This document shows, in pieces, positions 17,977 to 27,105 of a DNA stretch of 64,000 nucleotides. The stretch spans positions 6,012,001-6,076,000 of the forward strand of contig NZ_CP108454.1 in the NCBI RefSeq assembly GCF_036240795.1. Reading direction: 5' to 3'. Under the pieces are notes generated by a model, which saw only the letters and a program-made list of their open reading frames with translations, searched no databases and had not been told where the DNA came from. Source of the DNA: Streptomyces sp. NBC_01268. GTDB taxonomy: Bacteria; Actinomycetota; Actinomycetes; Streptomycetales; Streptomycetaceae. Position 1 is the stretch's first letter, and every line of letters starts with the position of its first letter. Position numbers and translations under genes: made by a program.

Positions 17977-19608
17977 GTGGCGCGGCTCGCCCTCATGGTG
18001 CTGCCCGTCGCGTTCTTCGCGGTCTTCTTCGCCTGGCCCGTCGCCTCGATCGTCGAGCGCGGGCTCAGGCCGGACGGGCACTGGGAGCTCGGCCGCTTCG
18101 CCCAGACGCTGAGCAGCCCGGAGATCCTCGACGTCCTGTGGTTCACGCTGTGGCAGGCGCTCGCCTCCACCGCGCTCACCCTGCTCGTCGCCCTGCCCGG
18201 CGCGTACGTCTTCGCCCGGTTCGACTTCCCCGGCAAGGGGCTGCTGCGGGCCGTCGTCACCGTGCCGTTCGTGCTGCCCACCGTCATGGTCGGTACCGCG
18301 TTCCTCGCGCTGCTGGGTCGCCGCGGACTGCTCGACGAGCTGTGGGGGGTCCGCCTCGACACCAGCGTCTGGGCCATCCTCATCGCCCACGTCTTCTTCA
18401 ACTACGCCGTCGTCGTCCGCACCGTCGGCGGCCTCTGGTCCCAGCTGGACCCCCGCCAGGAAGAGGCCGCCCGGGTGCTCGGAGCCTCCCGCTGGCGGGC
18501 CTGGCGCACGGTGACCCTGCCGGCCCTCGGGCCGTCCGTCGCCGCTGCCGCGCTCATGGTCTTCCTGTTCACCGCGAGCTCCTTCGGCATCGTGCAGATC
18601 CTCGGCGGCCCCGCGTACTCCACCCTGGAGACCGAGATCTACCGGCAGACCGCCGACCGGCTCCAGCTGTCCACGGCCGCCGTCCTCACCCTGGTGCAGT
18701 TCGTCGCCGTCGGCGCGATCCTCGCCGTGCACGCCCGGACGGTGCGCCGCCGGGAGACCGCGCTGAAGCTGGTCCCGCCGGAACGGACCGCCGCCCGCCC
18801 GCGCGGCGCCGGGCAGTGGCTGCTGCTCGGCGCGGTCCTGCTCTCCATCGGCCTGCTGATCCTCGCGCCGCTCGGCGTCCTCGTCGAACGCTCCCTCGCC
18901 ACCTCCACCGGCTACGGCCTCGACCACTACCGCGCGCTGCAGTCCGTCGACGAGAACGGCACCTTCCTCGTGCCGATGACCGACACCATCGTCAACTCCC
19001 TCCAGTACGCGCTGGCCGCCACCGCCATCGCCGTCGTCATCGGCGGCCTCGCCGCGGCGGCCCTGACCCGGCGTGCCGGACGTCTGGTCCGCGGCTTCGA
19101 CGCGCTGCTCATGCTGCCGCTCGGGGTGTCCGCCGTCACCGTCGGCTTCGGCTTCCTCATCACCCTCGACGAGCCGCCGCTCGACCTGCGGGCCAGCTGG
19201 ATCCTGGTGCCGCTCGCCCAGGCCCTGGTCGGCGTCCCCTTCGTCGTACGGACCATGCTGCCCGTGCTCCGCGCGGTCGACGAACGGCTCCGGGAGGCCG
19301 CCGCCGTGCTCGGCGCGTCGCCCTGGCGGGCCTGGCACGAGGTCGACCTGCCCCTCGTGCGGCGGGCGCTGCTCATCGCCGCCGGCTTCGCCTTCGCCGT
19401 CTCGCTCGGCGAGTTCGGCGCCACGGTCTTCATCGCCCGCCCCGACAACCCGACCCTGCCGGTGGCCGTGGCCCGGCTCCTGGGTCGGCCGGGCGAGCTC
19501 AACTACGGCCAGGCCATGGCCCTCTCGACGATCCTCATGGTGGTGTGCGCGGTGTCCCTGCTGCTCCTCGAACGGCTCCGCAACGACCGGACCTCGGGGG
19601 AGTTCTGA
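17977..19608 (+). CDS. thiP: Thiamine ABC transporter permease
   Basis: This is the membrane channel of the thiamine importer, with the duplicated permease layout of ThiP: two sets of about six membrane segments. Both halves carry an EAA-type loop (EEAARVLGASRWRAWRTVTLP, then EAAAVLGASPWRAWHEVDLP) that contacts the ATPase. The start is uncertain. GTG 17977 leaves a 23-base gap after thiB but has its GGGG very close; in-frame GTG codons at 17917 and 17929 would overlap thiB. The end overlaps thiQ (TGATG). Confidence 0.9.
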   Translation: MARLALMVLPVAFFAVFFAWPVASIVERGLRPDGHWELGRFAQTLSSPEILDVLWFTLWQALASTALTLLVALPGAYVFARFDFPGKGLLRAVVTVPFVLPTVMVGTAFLALLGRRGLLDELWGVRLDTSVWAILIAHVFFNYAVVVRTVGGLWSQLDPRQEEAARVLGASRWRAWRTVTLPALGPSVAAAALMVFLFTASSFGIVQILGGPAYSTLETEIYRQTADRLQLSTAAVLTLVQFVAVGAILAVHARTVRRRETALKLVPPERTAARPRGAGQWLLLGAVLLSIGLLILAPLGVLVERSLATSTGYGLDHYRALQSVDENGTFLVPMTDTIVNSLQYALAATAIAVVIGGLAAAALTRRAGRLVRGFDALLMLPLGVSAVTVGFGFLITLDEPPLDLRASWILVPLAQALVGVPFVVRTMLPVLRAVDERLREAAAVLGASPWRAWHEVDLPLVRRALLIAAGFAFAVSLGEFGATVFIARPDNPTLPVAVARLLGRPGELNYGQAMALSTILMVVCAVSLLLLERLRNDRTSGEF

Positions 19609-20630
19609 TGCTGACGCTCCACGACGCGACCGTACGGTTCGGGGACCGTGCGGTGCTCGACGCGGTGGACCTGGAGGTCGCCGACCACGAGATCGTGTGC
19701 GTGCTCGGCCCCAGCGGCAGCGGCAAGTCCACCCTGCTGCGGGCCGTCGCCGGACTCCAGCCGCTCTCCGCCGGCCGGGTGCTGCTCGGCGGCACGGACC
19801 AGACCGGGGTGCCGGTGCACCGGCGCGGGGTCGGCCTCATGTTCCAGGACCACCAGCTGTTCCCGCAGCGGGACGTCGCCGGGAACGTGGCGTTCGGGCT
19901 GCGCATGCACGGGGTCGCCAAGGCCGAACAGGGTGCCCGCGTCGAGGAGTTGCTCGACCTCGTCGGCCTTCCCGGGGCCGGCCGCCGGGCCGTCTCCTCG
20001 CTCTCCGGCGGTGAACAGCAGCGCGTCGCCCTCGCCAGGGCGCTCGCGCCCCGCCCCCGGCTGCTCATGCTGGACGAACCCCTCGGCCAGCTCGACCGGG
20101 GCCTGCGGGAGCGGCTCGTCGTCGAACTCCGCGGCCTCTTCGCGCGGTTGGGCACCACGGTGCTCGCCGTCACCCACGACCAGGGCGAGGCCTTCGCGCT
20201 CGCCGACCGGGTCGTGGTCATGCGGGACGGGCGCATCGCCCAGACCGGCACGCCCCTGGAGGTCTGGGGGCGGCCCGCCTCCGAGTTCGTGGCCCGTTTC
20301 CTCGGCTTCGACAACGTGGTCGCGGCCACCGTCACCGGAGCCGCCGCCGACACCGTCTGGGGCAAGATCCCCGTCCCCGACGGCTCCCCCCAGGGCGAAC
20401 GCCGTCTCCTGGTCCGCCCCGGCGGCGTGCGCCTCGTCGCCCCCGGCGAGGGCCTGAACTGCCGCGTCGCGTCCCGTACCTTCCGCGGCAACCACGTCGC
20501 CGTCCGGCTCCACCCGGTCGAAGGCCCGCCCCTGGAGGCGGAGTTCCCGCTGCGCGAGGCGCCGGACGAGGGCGCGGAGGCGGACGTGGTGTTCCGCGCC
20601 GAGGACGTGGTGGTGCTGGAGGGGCGGTGA
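19608..20630 (+). CDS. thiQ: Thiamine ABC transporter ATP-binding protein
   Basis: This ATPase drives thiamine import. Walker A GPSGSGKST, signature LSGGEQQR, Walker B LLMLDEP and the switch His in AVTHDQ are all intact. After about residue 240 there is an extra 100-residue regulatory domain like those of MalK or PotA, longer than the E. coli ThiQ core. The start overlaps the thiP stop, giving a coupled thiBPQ operon. Downstream the next gene is on the other strand. Confidence 0.92.
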   Translation: MLTLHDATVRFGDRAVLDAVDLEVADHEIVCVLGPSGSGKSTLLRAVAGLQPLSAGRVLLGGTDQTGVPVHRRGVGLMFQDHQLFPQRDVAGNVAFGLRMHGVAKAEQGARVEELLDLVGLPGAGRRAVSSLSGGEQQRVALARALAPRPRLLMLDEPLGQLDRGLRERLVVELRGLFARLGTTVLAVTHDQGEAFALADRVVVMRDGRIAQTGTPLEVWGRPASEFVARFLGFDNVVAATVTGAAADTVWGKIPVPDGSPQGERRLLVRPGGVRLVAPGEGLNCRVASRTFRGNHVAVRLHPVEGPPLEAEFPLREAPDEGAEADVVFRAEDVVVLEGR

Positions 20631-20698
20631 CCGGAGGCGTCGCCGACGGCCGACCCGCGCGCGGTCGTGGCCGGCCCTCGCGCCGCCCCGCCCGCCCG

Positions 20699-21667
20699 TC
20701 AACAGCGCCCGCACGCCCTGCGGGTCGCCCGCTGGTGGACGTGGGTCGCCCGGCCCAGGGACAGGCCGAAGACGCAGAAGCCGCCGTAGGCGACGGCGAC
20801 CACCCAGGGGGCGTGGTCGGCGAGACCGGTCTCGACGACCCCGGTCCAGGCCAGGAGACCGAGCACCGCGAGGAAGACGCCGAACGGGGCCAGCGCGCCC
20901 GCCCCGGCCCAGCCGAGGCCCAGCAGCAGCGGCCGGGGCAGCCGCCGGCCCCACGGCCGGGTCAGCGCGACCGCCAGCAGCATCCCGATCACGGCCAGGA
21001 CCGCCGTGACGTCGACCCCGTGGTCGTACAGCCACAGCCCCAGGTCGCTGGTGTACCGCGGATCGGCACCGGGCCTGCCGACGCCCGTGTACCCGGGCGT
21101 GAGACCCAGCGCCCACGCCGTCTTCAGGGCGGTGTACGGGACGAGCGCGGCGACGGCCACCCGTCCCGCACGGCTCGCGTCGCCCGCCACCGCCGCCTCC
21201 CGGCCGCCGCAGTACGCGCAGCTCCCGAGCCGCGCGCGACGCCCGGCCAGCGCGGCGCACCCCCACAGCACGGCGCCCAGGATCGCCAGGCCCTGGTTGG
21301 ACCAGGACGCCCAGTCCATCGGCTCCTGGTGACGCGACAGGAAGAACAGCAGGCGCACCGGGCTGAGCAGGAAGACGAACCCCGAGGTCACGCACAGCCC
21401 GACGACCGCCCACGCGCCCGCCGTCAGCCCCCGCGCCCCGGGCCTGCGGAGCAGCGCGTACGCGAGGACGGCGGCGGCCCCGTACAGCCCGGCCGCGGCC
21501 GCCTCGAAGCCCGGCCCCGTGCCCTTGCCGAGCAGCGCGTACCCGAAGGCCGGTCCGGTGGCGGCGGCGAGGGCCGCGCCCGCCGCGTACAGCACGGACC
21601 AGACGAGGGCGGCGCGACCCGCCCACGACGGCCAGTCGGCCAGGAACATCGCTCTCTTCGTGGTCAT
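20699..21667 (-). CDS. Multi-pass membrane protein of unknown function
   Basis: The 322-residue protein is not recognised. About eight hydrophobic segments are visible, for example RAALVWSVLYAAGAALAA, AGLYGAAAVLAYALL, VVGLCVTSGFVFLL and VTAVLAVIGMLLAVAL. A cytoplasmic or extracellular loop contains CAYCGG, which could bind a metal. ATG 21667 is chosen over an upstream in-frame start at 21757 because the stretch between is arginine-rich and non-hydrophobic. It converges on thiQ and lies 102 bases downstream of the LOG-family gene on the same strand. Confidence 0.75.
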   Translation of the reverse strand: MTTKRAMFLADWPSWAGRAALVWSVLYAAGAALAAATGPAFGYALLGKGTGPGFEAAAAGLYGAAAVLAYALLRRPGARGLTAGAWAVVGLCVTSGFVFLLSPVRLLFFLSRHQEPMDWASWSNQGLAILGAVLWGCAALAGRRARLGSCAYCGGREAAVAGDASRAGRVAVAALVPYTALKTAWALGLTPGYTGVGRPGADPRYTSDLGLWLYDHGVDVTAVLAVIGMLLAVALTRPWGRRLPRPLLLGLGWAGAGALAPFGVFLAVLGLLAWTGVVETGLADHAPWVVAVAYGGFCVFGLSLGRATHVHQRATRRACGRC

Positions 21668-21769
21668 GCCACGAGCCTTCCGGCCGGGCCCGGCCCGCGC
21701 GTCCGACCAGGGTCGTGACCGGGTCCGCCGCGCGGGGGAGCGACCCCGCGTGCCCACGCCCCTGCGCGT

Positions 21770-22879
21770 CTAGCCGGCGGCCAGCCGCGCCAACGCCTCC
21801 GGCGCCTCGTCGATCGAGTCGACCAGCGCGATCCGCGCCGCCATCGGGCGCCCCTCGGCCAGGGTGCGGAGCAGCGGCCAGGCCGGGAGGCGGTCGGTCC
21901 AGTGGGCCCGGTCCACCAGGACCATCGGGGTCGGCTCGCCGCGCGACCCGTAGTAGTTCGGCGTCGCGTTGTCGAAGATCTCCTGCACGGTGCCGGCGGC
22001 GCCCGGGAGGAAGACGACCCCGGCGTTCGACCGGGCCAGCAGGCCGTCCTCGCGGGTCGCGTTGGCGAAGTACTTGCCGATGCGGGCGGCGAAGGCGTTG
22101 GGCGGCTCGTGCCCGTAGAACCAGGTGGGGATGGAGACCGAGCCGCCGCCGCGCGGCCAGCGCGCCCGCACCTCGAAGGCGGCGCGGGCCCAGTCGGTCA
22201 CCGAGGGCGTGAACGAGGGGGCCTTCGCGAGCAGTTCCAGGGCCTCGTCGAGGACGTGGTCCTGGAACGGGGCGGTGTACGCGCCCAGGTTGGCGGCCTC
22301 CATCGCGCCCGGTCCGCCGCCCGTCGCCACCGTCAGCCCCGCGCGCGTCAGTGACCGCCCGAGCCGGGCGGCGCCCGCGAACGCGTCCGTGCCCCGGCCC
22401 ATGCGGTGTCCGCCCATCACGCCCACGACGCGGGCGAGAGCGAGGTCCTCGTCCAGCGCGTCCGAGATCGCGTCGTCGTGGAGGGAGCGCAGCATCGAGG
22501 AGAAGATGTCGCCGTCGCCCTTGGTCCGCTGGAACCAGTCGTACGAGCGGGCGTCGGGCGTCGAGGCGTACGGCTGGGTGGTGACGCCCTCGAACAGTTC
22601 CTCGGGGGAGTAGAGCCGGGCCCGGTACGGATCGAACGGCAGGTGCGGCACCGGCGGGAACACCAGCGCGCCGTCCGCCCGGACCTTGGCGGCGGCCTCG
22701 GGCTGCATGGGGCAGCCCAGGAAGACGGCGTCCGTGGTGGAGGCGGAGAGCAGGGCGAAGGTGCGGTCGGTCAGGTCGACGGACTGGATCCGGTACGAGG
22801 AGAGGGAGCCGTGCGTGCGGAGCACGGCGTCGAACTCGTCCGGGGAATGGATCTCCCGGTCCTGCCGGTGGGTCGCCAT
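21770..22879 (-). CDS. LOG family Rossmann-fold protein
   Basis: The 369-residue protein has the LOG (lonely-guy) phosphoribohydrolase-type domain in its C-terminal two thirds. The two diagnostic motifs are GGGPGAMEAANLGA and PGAAGTVQEIF. Short LOG proteins release cytokinin bases from nucleotides; this one is about twice as long, with an N-terminal 140-residue extension (FLGCPMQPEAAAKV). A cytokinin role should not be assumed, since long forms are widespread in actinobacteria and poorly studied. Confidence 0.85.
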   Translation of the reverse strand: MATHRQDREIHSPDEFDAVLRTHGSLSSYRIQSVDLTDRTFALLSASTTDAVFLGCPMQPEAAAKVRADGALVFPPVPHLPFDPYRARLYSPEELFEGVTTQPYASTPDARSYDWFQRTKGDGDIFSSMLRSLHDDAISDALDEDLALARVVGVMGGHRMGRGTDAFAGAARLGRSLTRAGLTVATGGGPGAMEAANLGAYTAPFQDHVLDEALELLAKAPSFTPSVTDWARAAFEVRARWPRGGGSVSIPTWFYGHEPPNAFAARIGKYFANATREDGLLARSNAGVVFLPGAAGTVQEIFDNATPNYYGSRGEPTPMVLVDRAHWTDRLPAWPLLRTLAEGRPMAARIALVDSIDEAPEALARLAAG

Positions 22880-22962
22880 GGAGTCACGATAGGGGGTTCG
22901 GCCGCGGGGCGGTGGGGGCTGGGCCGTGTGCGGGCCGTGGACGGCCCGGGGCCGGGGACCGC

Positions 22963-22981
22963 GCCCGGCCTCCGGCCGGGC
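22963..22981 (-). terminator. Short GC hairpin after the ABC permease
   Basis: GCCCGGCC and GGCCGGGC form eight perfect pairs around a 3-base loop, about 44 bases past the stop of the minus-strand permease gene. There is no T-run. The surrounding 145-base gap is very G/C-rich and shows nothing else. Confidence 0.4.
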
Positions 22982-23024
22982 CGGGCTCCCTGGATGGCGA
23001 CGGTGGGCGTGGCCTCTCGCCCCC

Positions 23025-24107
23025 TCAGCCCTTCAGCGGTACCGCCGCCAGTTCTCCCACCGCCCAGGTCAGGGGGACGAAGACGGTCAGGAGGGCGGCG
23101 GCCCTCAGGAGGGCCGTGGTGCGCAGGACGCCCGGTGGGGCGCCGATGCGCAGGAGGGCTTCGGTGGTGTGGGCGCGGGACTGCCTGGATTCGAGGGCCG
23201 CGGTCAGGAGGGTCGCCGTCGTGCAGGCCACGACCAGGGCGGCGCCCAGGCCGGCCAGCGGGCCGAAGTCGGTGTTCAGGGCGAGCGCCGCCAGCGCGCC
23301 CGAGCCGACCGCGCACACCACGCCCAGCGGGCGTCCGATGCGGCGGGACTCGTCCATCAGGACCCGGCCCGCGAGGAGGCGTACCGCTCCGGGGCGCACC
23401 ATCTGGAGCAGGCGGCCGCACCAGTGGGTCAGGCCGGGGCCGGCCATCGCCAGGCCGATCGCGGTGAGGATCCAGCCGGCCAGGACGCCTCCGCTGCCGT
23501 TGCGGCCTGCGTACGTTTCGAGGGCCAGGCCCACGGCCAGCAGCGCCACGCCCCAGGGGAGGCCGGTGGGGTGCGGGGCGACGTCCGGCCGGGGGCGGGG
23601 GCGGGGGCGGAGGGACAGGCCGGCCGCCGTGGCCGCCACGACGGGGAGGATCGCGAGCAGGGTGAGCGCCGCCGCGAGCGGGATGGGCTGGTCGGCGGCG
23701 AGGAGCTCCGCCGCGGCACCGTCGAAGGGCAGCCCGGTGATGTCGCCGCGCAGGTGCAGGTAGAACAGGAGGGCCAGGGCCGAGCCGAGGGTGGTGGCGA
23801 CCGCCGTGGAGGCCGCCGCCAGTGCGGTGAGGCGGGTGGGGCCGAGGCCGACCGCGTCGAGGCCCTGCCGGGGCCGGGTGCTGGGGTCGGTGCGGGCGAC
23901 CGCCACCGCGAACTGCACCGTCGCGGCGAGCGGCAGCGCGCACCACAGCAGGCGCAGCACGGAGGCGGAGGACTGGGCGGGGTGCCCGACCGCGTGGCCG
24001 AGGGCGCAGAGCAGGAGGAAGCCCACCCCGGCGGCCGCCGCGGCCACCAGCAGGCGGCGCAGCTGGACGAGGGGGTGGGCGCCGCGGACTAGACGGAGAG
24101 CGAGCAC
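23025..24107 (-). CDS. ABC transporter permease, FtsX-like half
   Basis: The 360-residue integral membrane protein has about eight hydrophobic segments (LLVAAAAAGVGFLLLCALGHA at the N-terminus, LLTVFVPLTWAVGELAAV at the end). The start GTG 24107 overlaps the 3' end of the ATPase gene by 19 bases, so the two form one transporter. The pattern LESRQSRAHTTEALLRIGAPPGVLR resembles the cytoplasmic loop of FtsX/MacB-type permeases. Substrate is unknown. No large extracytoplasmic domain is visible. Confidence 0.82.
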   Translation of the reverse strand: MLALRLVRGAHPLVQLRRLLVAAAAAGVGFLLLCALGHAVGHPAQSSASVLRLLWCALPLAATVQFAVAVARTDPSTRPRQGLDAVGLGPTRLTALAAASTAVATTLGSALALLFYLHLRGDITGLPFDGAAAELLAADQPIPLAAALTLLAILPVVAATAAGLSLRPRPRPRPDVAPHPTGLPWGVALLAVGLALETYAGRNGSGGVLAGWILTAIGLAMAGPGLTHWCGRLLQMVRPGAVRLLAGRVLMDESRRIGRPLGVVCAVGSGALAALALNTDFGPLAGLGAALVVACTTATLLTAALESRQSRAHTTEALLRIGAPPGVLRTTALLRAAALLTVFVPLTWAVGELAAVPLKG

Positions 24108-24817
24108 GCCGTGACGCCCTCCGCCCCGGTGGCCGGCGGTACGGAGCCGACGCGGCGTCCGTCGAGGAGCGCGACCGAGCGGTCGGCGAGCGCGGCGACC
24201 TCGGGGTCGTGGGTCGCGAGCAGCACGGTGATCCGGTGGGAGCGGGCCGCCGCGGTGAGGGTGCGCAGCACCTGGGCGCCGTCCGCGCGGTGCAGGGCGG
24301 CGGTCGGCTCGTCGGCGAAGAGCACCGAGGGGGTGGTGACGAGGGCGCGGGCGAGGGCGATCCGCTGGCGCTGGGAGTGGGTGAGGGCGTGCGGCCGCTT
24401 CCGGGCGCAGGCGCCGATGTCGAGCCGGTCGAGCCATTCCAGGGCGGCGGTCTTCGCGGCCCGGTGGGAGATGCCGCGCATCAGCAGGGGGAGGGCGGCG
24501 TTCTCCCAGCCGGTGAGTTCTGGGACCAGGCCGGGCTCGGGGTCGATCCAGCCGAAGCGCTCGCGCCGGACGCGTTCGCGCTGGGCGGTGCCGAGGGTGT
24601 GGACGGGGGCGCTGTTGAACCAGACCTCGCCCTGCTGGGCGACGGTCTGGCCGGAGAGGCACCTCATCAGGGTGGTCTTGCCGCTGCCGCGCGGTCCGAC
24701 GAGGGCGAGGATCTCGCCTTCCCGTACGCCGAGGGAGACGCCGGTCAGGACGTCCGTGCCGTCCAGGGTGCAGTGCAGGGAACGCGCCCAGAGCACGTCG
24801 TTGTCCGGTGGGGCCAT
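24089..24817 (-). CDS. ABC transporter ATP-binding protein, degenerate signature
   Basis: The 242-residue ATPase is of the MacB/LolD type. Walker A GPRGSGKTT, Walker B VLFADEPTA and switch ATHDPE are intact. The ABC signature, normally LSGGQ, reads LTHSQRQR, so the serine and glycines that close the second ATP site are changed. ATG 24817 has GAGG about eight bases upstream; GTG codons at 24898 and 24922 would add a tail that does not belong to the ABC fold. It is coupled to the permease gene. Confidence 0.87.
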   Translation of the reverse strand: MAPPDNDVLWARSLHCTLDGTDVLTGVSLGVREGEILALVGPRGSGKTTLMRCLSGQTVAQQGEVWFNSAPVHTLGTAQRERVRRERFGWIDPEPGLVPELTGWENAALPLLMRGISHRAAKTAALEWLDRLDIGACARKRPHALTHSQRQRIALARALVTTPSVLFADEPTAALHRADGAQVLRTLTAAARSHRITVLLATHDPEVAALADRSVALLDGRRVGSVPPATGAEGVTACSLSV

Positions 24818-24959
24818 CGCGTACACCTCGATGTCGAAGCCAAACAGAGTCCGTTCCCCCGTCCGGGGGAACGAGGAGACGGTCCTGTCGGTCACTGGGA
24901 CTCTTCGGGCGTCACTGGGCACCGTAAGGATTCAGATCAGCTTGTACGGACAGCACGCG

Positions 24960-25002
24960 GCCCGGGCCGCCGCCATCCACTCGGATGGCGGCATGCCCGG
25001 GC
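24960..25002 (-). terminator. Strong two-part hairpin after the aminotransferase
   Basis: GCCGCCATCC pairs with GGATGGCGGC around a 4-base loop, and the helix continues after a small bulge with GCCCGGGC on both sides, 18 pairs in all. It lies 41 bases downstream of the minus-strand aminotransferase stop and would stop transcription before the ABC genes. Confidence 0.75.
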
Positions 25003-25042
25003 CGGGGTCACGCCGTGAGGGCGGCGTGGCGCACGTCGAGAT

Positions 25043-26422
25043 CTACAGCTTCGTCCAGGCCTCGGTGAGGGTGGCGCGGAGGATCTGCTCGATCTCGTCG
25101 AACGTGGACTGGTCCGCGATCAGCGGCGGAGCCAGCTGGATGACCGGGTCGCCACGGTCGTCGGCGCGGCAGTAGAGGCCGTTCTCGTACAGCGCCTTGG
25201 AGAGGTAGCCGTAGAGGACGCGCTCCACCTCCTCGTCGTTGAAGGACTCCTTGGTGACCTTGTCCTTGACGAGCTCGATGCCGTAGAAGAAGCCGTTGCC
25301 GCGGACGTCGCCGACGATCGGCAGGTCGTGCAGCTTCTGCAGGGTCGAGAAGAAGTTGCCCTCCTGGTCCAGCACGTGCTGGTTCAGGCCCTCCTTGTCG
25401 AAGATGTCGAGGTTCGCCAGGGCCACGGCGGAGGACACCGGGTGACCACCGAAGGTGTAGCCGTGCAGGAAGGTGTTGTCGCCCTTGTAGAACGGCTCCG
25501 CGATGCGGTCCGAGACGATGCAGGCGCCGATCGGGGAGTAGCCCGAGGTCATGCCCTTGGCGCAGGTGATCATGTCCGGCACGTAGCCGAACTTGTCACA
25601 GGCGAACATCGTGCCGAGGCGGCCGAAGGCGCAGATCGTCTCGTCGGAGACGAGCAGCACGTCGTACTGGTCGCAGATCTCGCGGACGCGCTGGAAGTAC
25701 CCGGGCGGCGGCGGGAAGCAGCCGCCGGCGTTCTGCACCGGCTCCAGGAAGACGGCCGCGACGGTGTCGGGGCCCTCGAAGAGGATCTGCTGCTCGATCT
25801 GGTCGGCGGCCCAGCGGCCGAAGGCCTCGGGGTCGTCGCCGTGGATCGGGGCGCGGTAGATGTTGGTGTTCGGCACCTTGTGCGCGCCGGGGACCAGCGG
25901 CTCGAAGGGGGCCTTCAGGGCCGGGAGACCGGTGATGGACAGGGCGCCCTGCGGGGTGCCGTGGTAGGCGACCGCACGCGAGATGACCTTGTACTTGGTG
26001 TGCTTGCCCTGCAGCTTGAAGTACTGCTTGGCCAGCTTCCACGCGGTCTCGACGGCCTCGCCGCCACCGGTGGTGAAGAAGACCTTGTTCAGGTCGCCGG
26101 GGGCGTAGTCCGCCAGACGCTCGGCGAGCTCGACGGCCTTGGGGTGCGCGTACGACCACACGGGGAAGAACGCGAGCTCCTGGGCCTGCTTGTACGCGAC
26201 CTCGGCCAGCTCCTTGCGGCCGTGACCGGCGTTCACCACGAACAGGCCCGCGAGGCCGTCGAGGTAGCGCTTGCCCTTGTCGTCGAAGATGTAGGTGCCC
26301 TCACCGCGGACGATGGTGGGGACGGGGTTGTTCTCGTACGACGACATGCGGGTGAAGTGCATCCACAGGTGGTCGTAGGCGGTTTTCGAGAGGTCCTGGC
26401 TCACGGCTATCGGGTTCCCCAC
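25043..26422 (-). CDS. Class III aminotransferase, probable putrescine/diamine aminotransferase
   Basis: This PLP enzyme probably transfers an amino group from a diamine or omega-amino acid. Motifs of fold-type I class III enzymes are seen: GDLNKVFFTTGGGEAVE, SDETICAFGRLG and the PLP lysine in TCAKGMTSGYSP. The 459-residue length fits putrescine or beta-alanine-pyruvate aminotransferases. GTG 26422 overlaps the Lrp gene by 16 bases; GTG 26404 is an alternative with GGGG upstream. Neighbouring Lrp regulator, aminobutyraldehyde dehydrogenase and polyamine-binding protein point to putrescine as substrate, which is inference. Confidence 0.88.
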   Translation of the reverse strand: MGNPIAVSQDLSKTAYDHLWMHFTRMSSYENNPVPTIVRGEGTYIFDDKGKRYLDGLAGLFVVNAGHGRKELAEVAYKQAQELAFFPVWSYAHPKAVELAERLADYAPGDLNKVFFTTGGGEAVETAWKLAKQYFKLQGKHTKYKVISRAVAYHGTPQGALSITGLPALKAPFEPLVPGAHKVPNTNIYRAPIHGDDPEAFGRWAADQIEQQILFEGPDTVAAVFLEPVQNAGGCFPPPPGYFQRVREICDQYDVLLVSDETICAFGRLGTMFACDKFGYVPDMITCAKGMTSGYSPIGACIVSDRIAEPFYKGDNTFLHGYTFGGHPVSSAVALANLDIFDKEGLNQHVLDQEGNFFSTLQKLHDLPIVGDVRGNGFFYGIELVKDKVTKESFNDEEVERVLYGYLSKALYENGLYCRADDRGDPVIQLAPPLIADQSTFDEIEQILRATLTEAWTKL

Positions 26423-26913
26423 ATATAGGTCTGCTTCTTGAGCTTCAGGTAGACGAAGCTCTCGGTGGAGCGCACCCCGGGGAGGGTGCGGATGCGCTTG
26501 TTGATCACATCCAGGAGGTGGTCGTCGTCCTCGCAGACGACCTCCACCATCAGGTCGAACGAGCCCGCGGTCATCACCACGTACTCGCATTCGGCCATGG
26601 CGGTCAGAGCCTCCGCGACCGGATCCAGGTCACCCTCGACGTTGATGCCGACCATCGCCTGCCGCCGGAAGCCCACGGTGAGCGGGTCGGTGACGGCGAC
26701 GATCTGCATGACGCCCTGGTCGAGCAGCTTCTGGACGCGCTGTCGTACGGCGGCTTCGGAGAGGCCGACGGCCTTTCCGATGGCTGCGTAGGGACGGCGA
26801 CCGTCCTCCTGGAGCTGTTCGATGATCGCCAGGGAGACGGCATCGATCGTCGGGGACGAACCGGTTCCGGTTCTGGAGTCTGTGCTTCGACTGGCCACGA
26901 CCTCACTGTGCAC
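26407..26913 (-). CDS. Lrp/AsnC family transcriptional regulator
   Basis: The 168-residue regulator has a winged helix-turn-helix (IIEQLQEDGRRPYAAIGKAVGLSEAAVRQRVQKL) followed by the RAM ligand-binding domain (VGINVEGDLDPVAEALTAM, AGSFDLMVEVVCEDDDHLLDVI). GTG 26913 is preferred because GAGG lies four bases upstream; GTG 26898 is possible. It is co-transcribed with the aminotransferase, which it overlaps, and divergent from an aldehyde dehydrogenase, so it probably controls both from the 192-base gap. A polyamine or GABA-related effector is plausible. Confidence 0.92.
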   Translation of the reverse strand: MHSEVVASRSTDSRTGTGSSPTIDAVSLAIIEQLQEDGRRPYAAIGKAVGLSEAAVRQRVQKLLDQGVMQIVAVTDPLTVGFRRQAMVGINVEGDLDPVAEALTAMAECEYVVMTAGSFDLMVEVVCEDDDHLLDVINKRIRTLPGVRSTESFVYLKLKKQTYMWGTR

Positions 26914-26967
26914 CGAACCTCGTCGGTCTGGCAACCCCAGAGTGATGAAATCCGTTGTTCTGAGGTC

Positions 26968-26985
26968 CGGATCTCACTGAATCCG
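26968..26985. promoter_or_regulatory. Inverted repeat, possible Lrp-type operator
   Basis: CGGAT and ATCCG are separated by 8 bases in the gap between the Lrp gene and the divergent dehydrogenase. It lies upstream of the dehydrogenase promoter. Binding by the adjacent regulator is a guess from position. Confidence 0.35.
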
Positions 26986-27007
26986 AAGTTGGCGGGGGTC
27001 GGGCCTG

Positions 27008-27035
27008 TTGAAAGCGTCAGCGGACCGATTAGGCT
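27008..27035 (+). promoter_or_regulatory. Sigma-70-type promoter for the aldehyde dehydrogenase
   Basis: TTGAAA (27008-27013) and TAGGCT (27030-27035) are spaced 16 bases apart, close to the vegetative consensus. Transcription would start near 27042, leaving a leader of about 64 bases. Confidence 0.6.
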
Positions 27036-27105
27036 GAGGTGTCTCGCCCATCGGGACGCCGCACGATGGAGTGCGGAGTACAGAACGTGACAGGAGGGGT
27101 GGCAA

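Noticed and set aside
21770..22879. Cytokinin-producing LOG enzyme
   Set aside because: The protein is about twice the length of characterised LOG enzymes with an extra N-terminal region, so only family membership is claimed.
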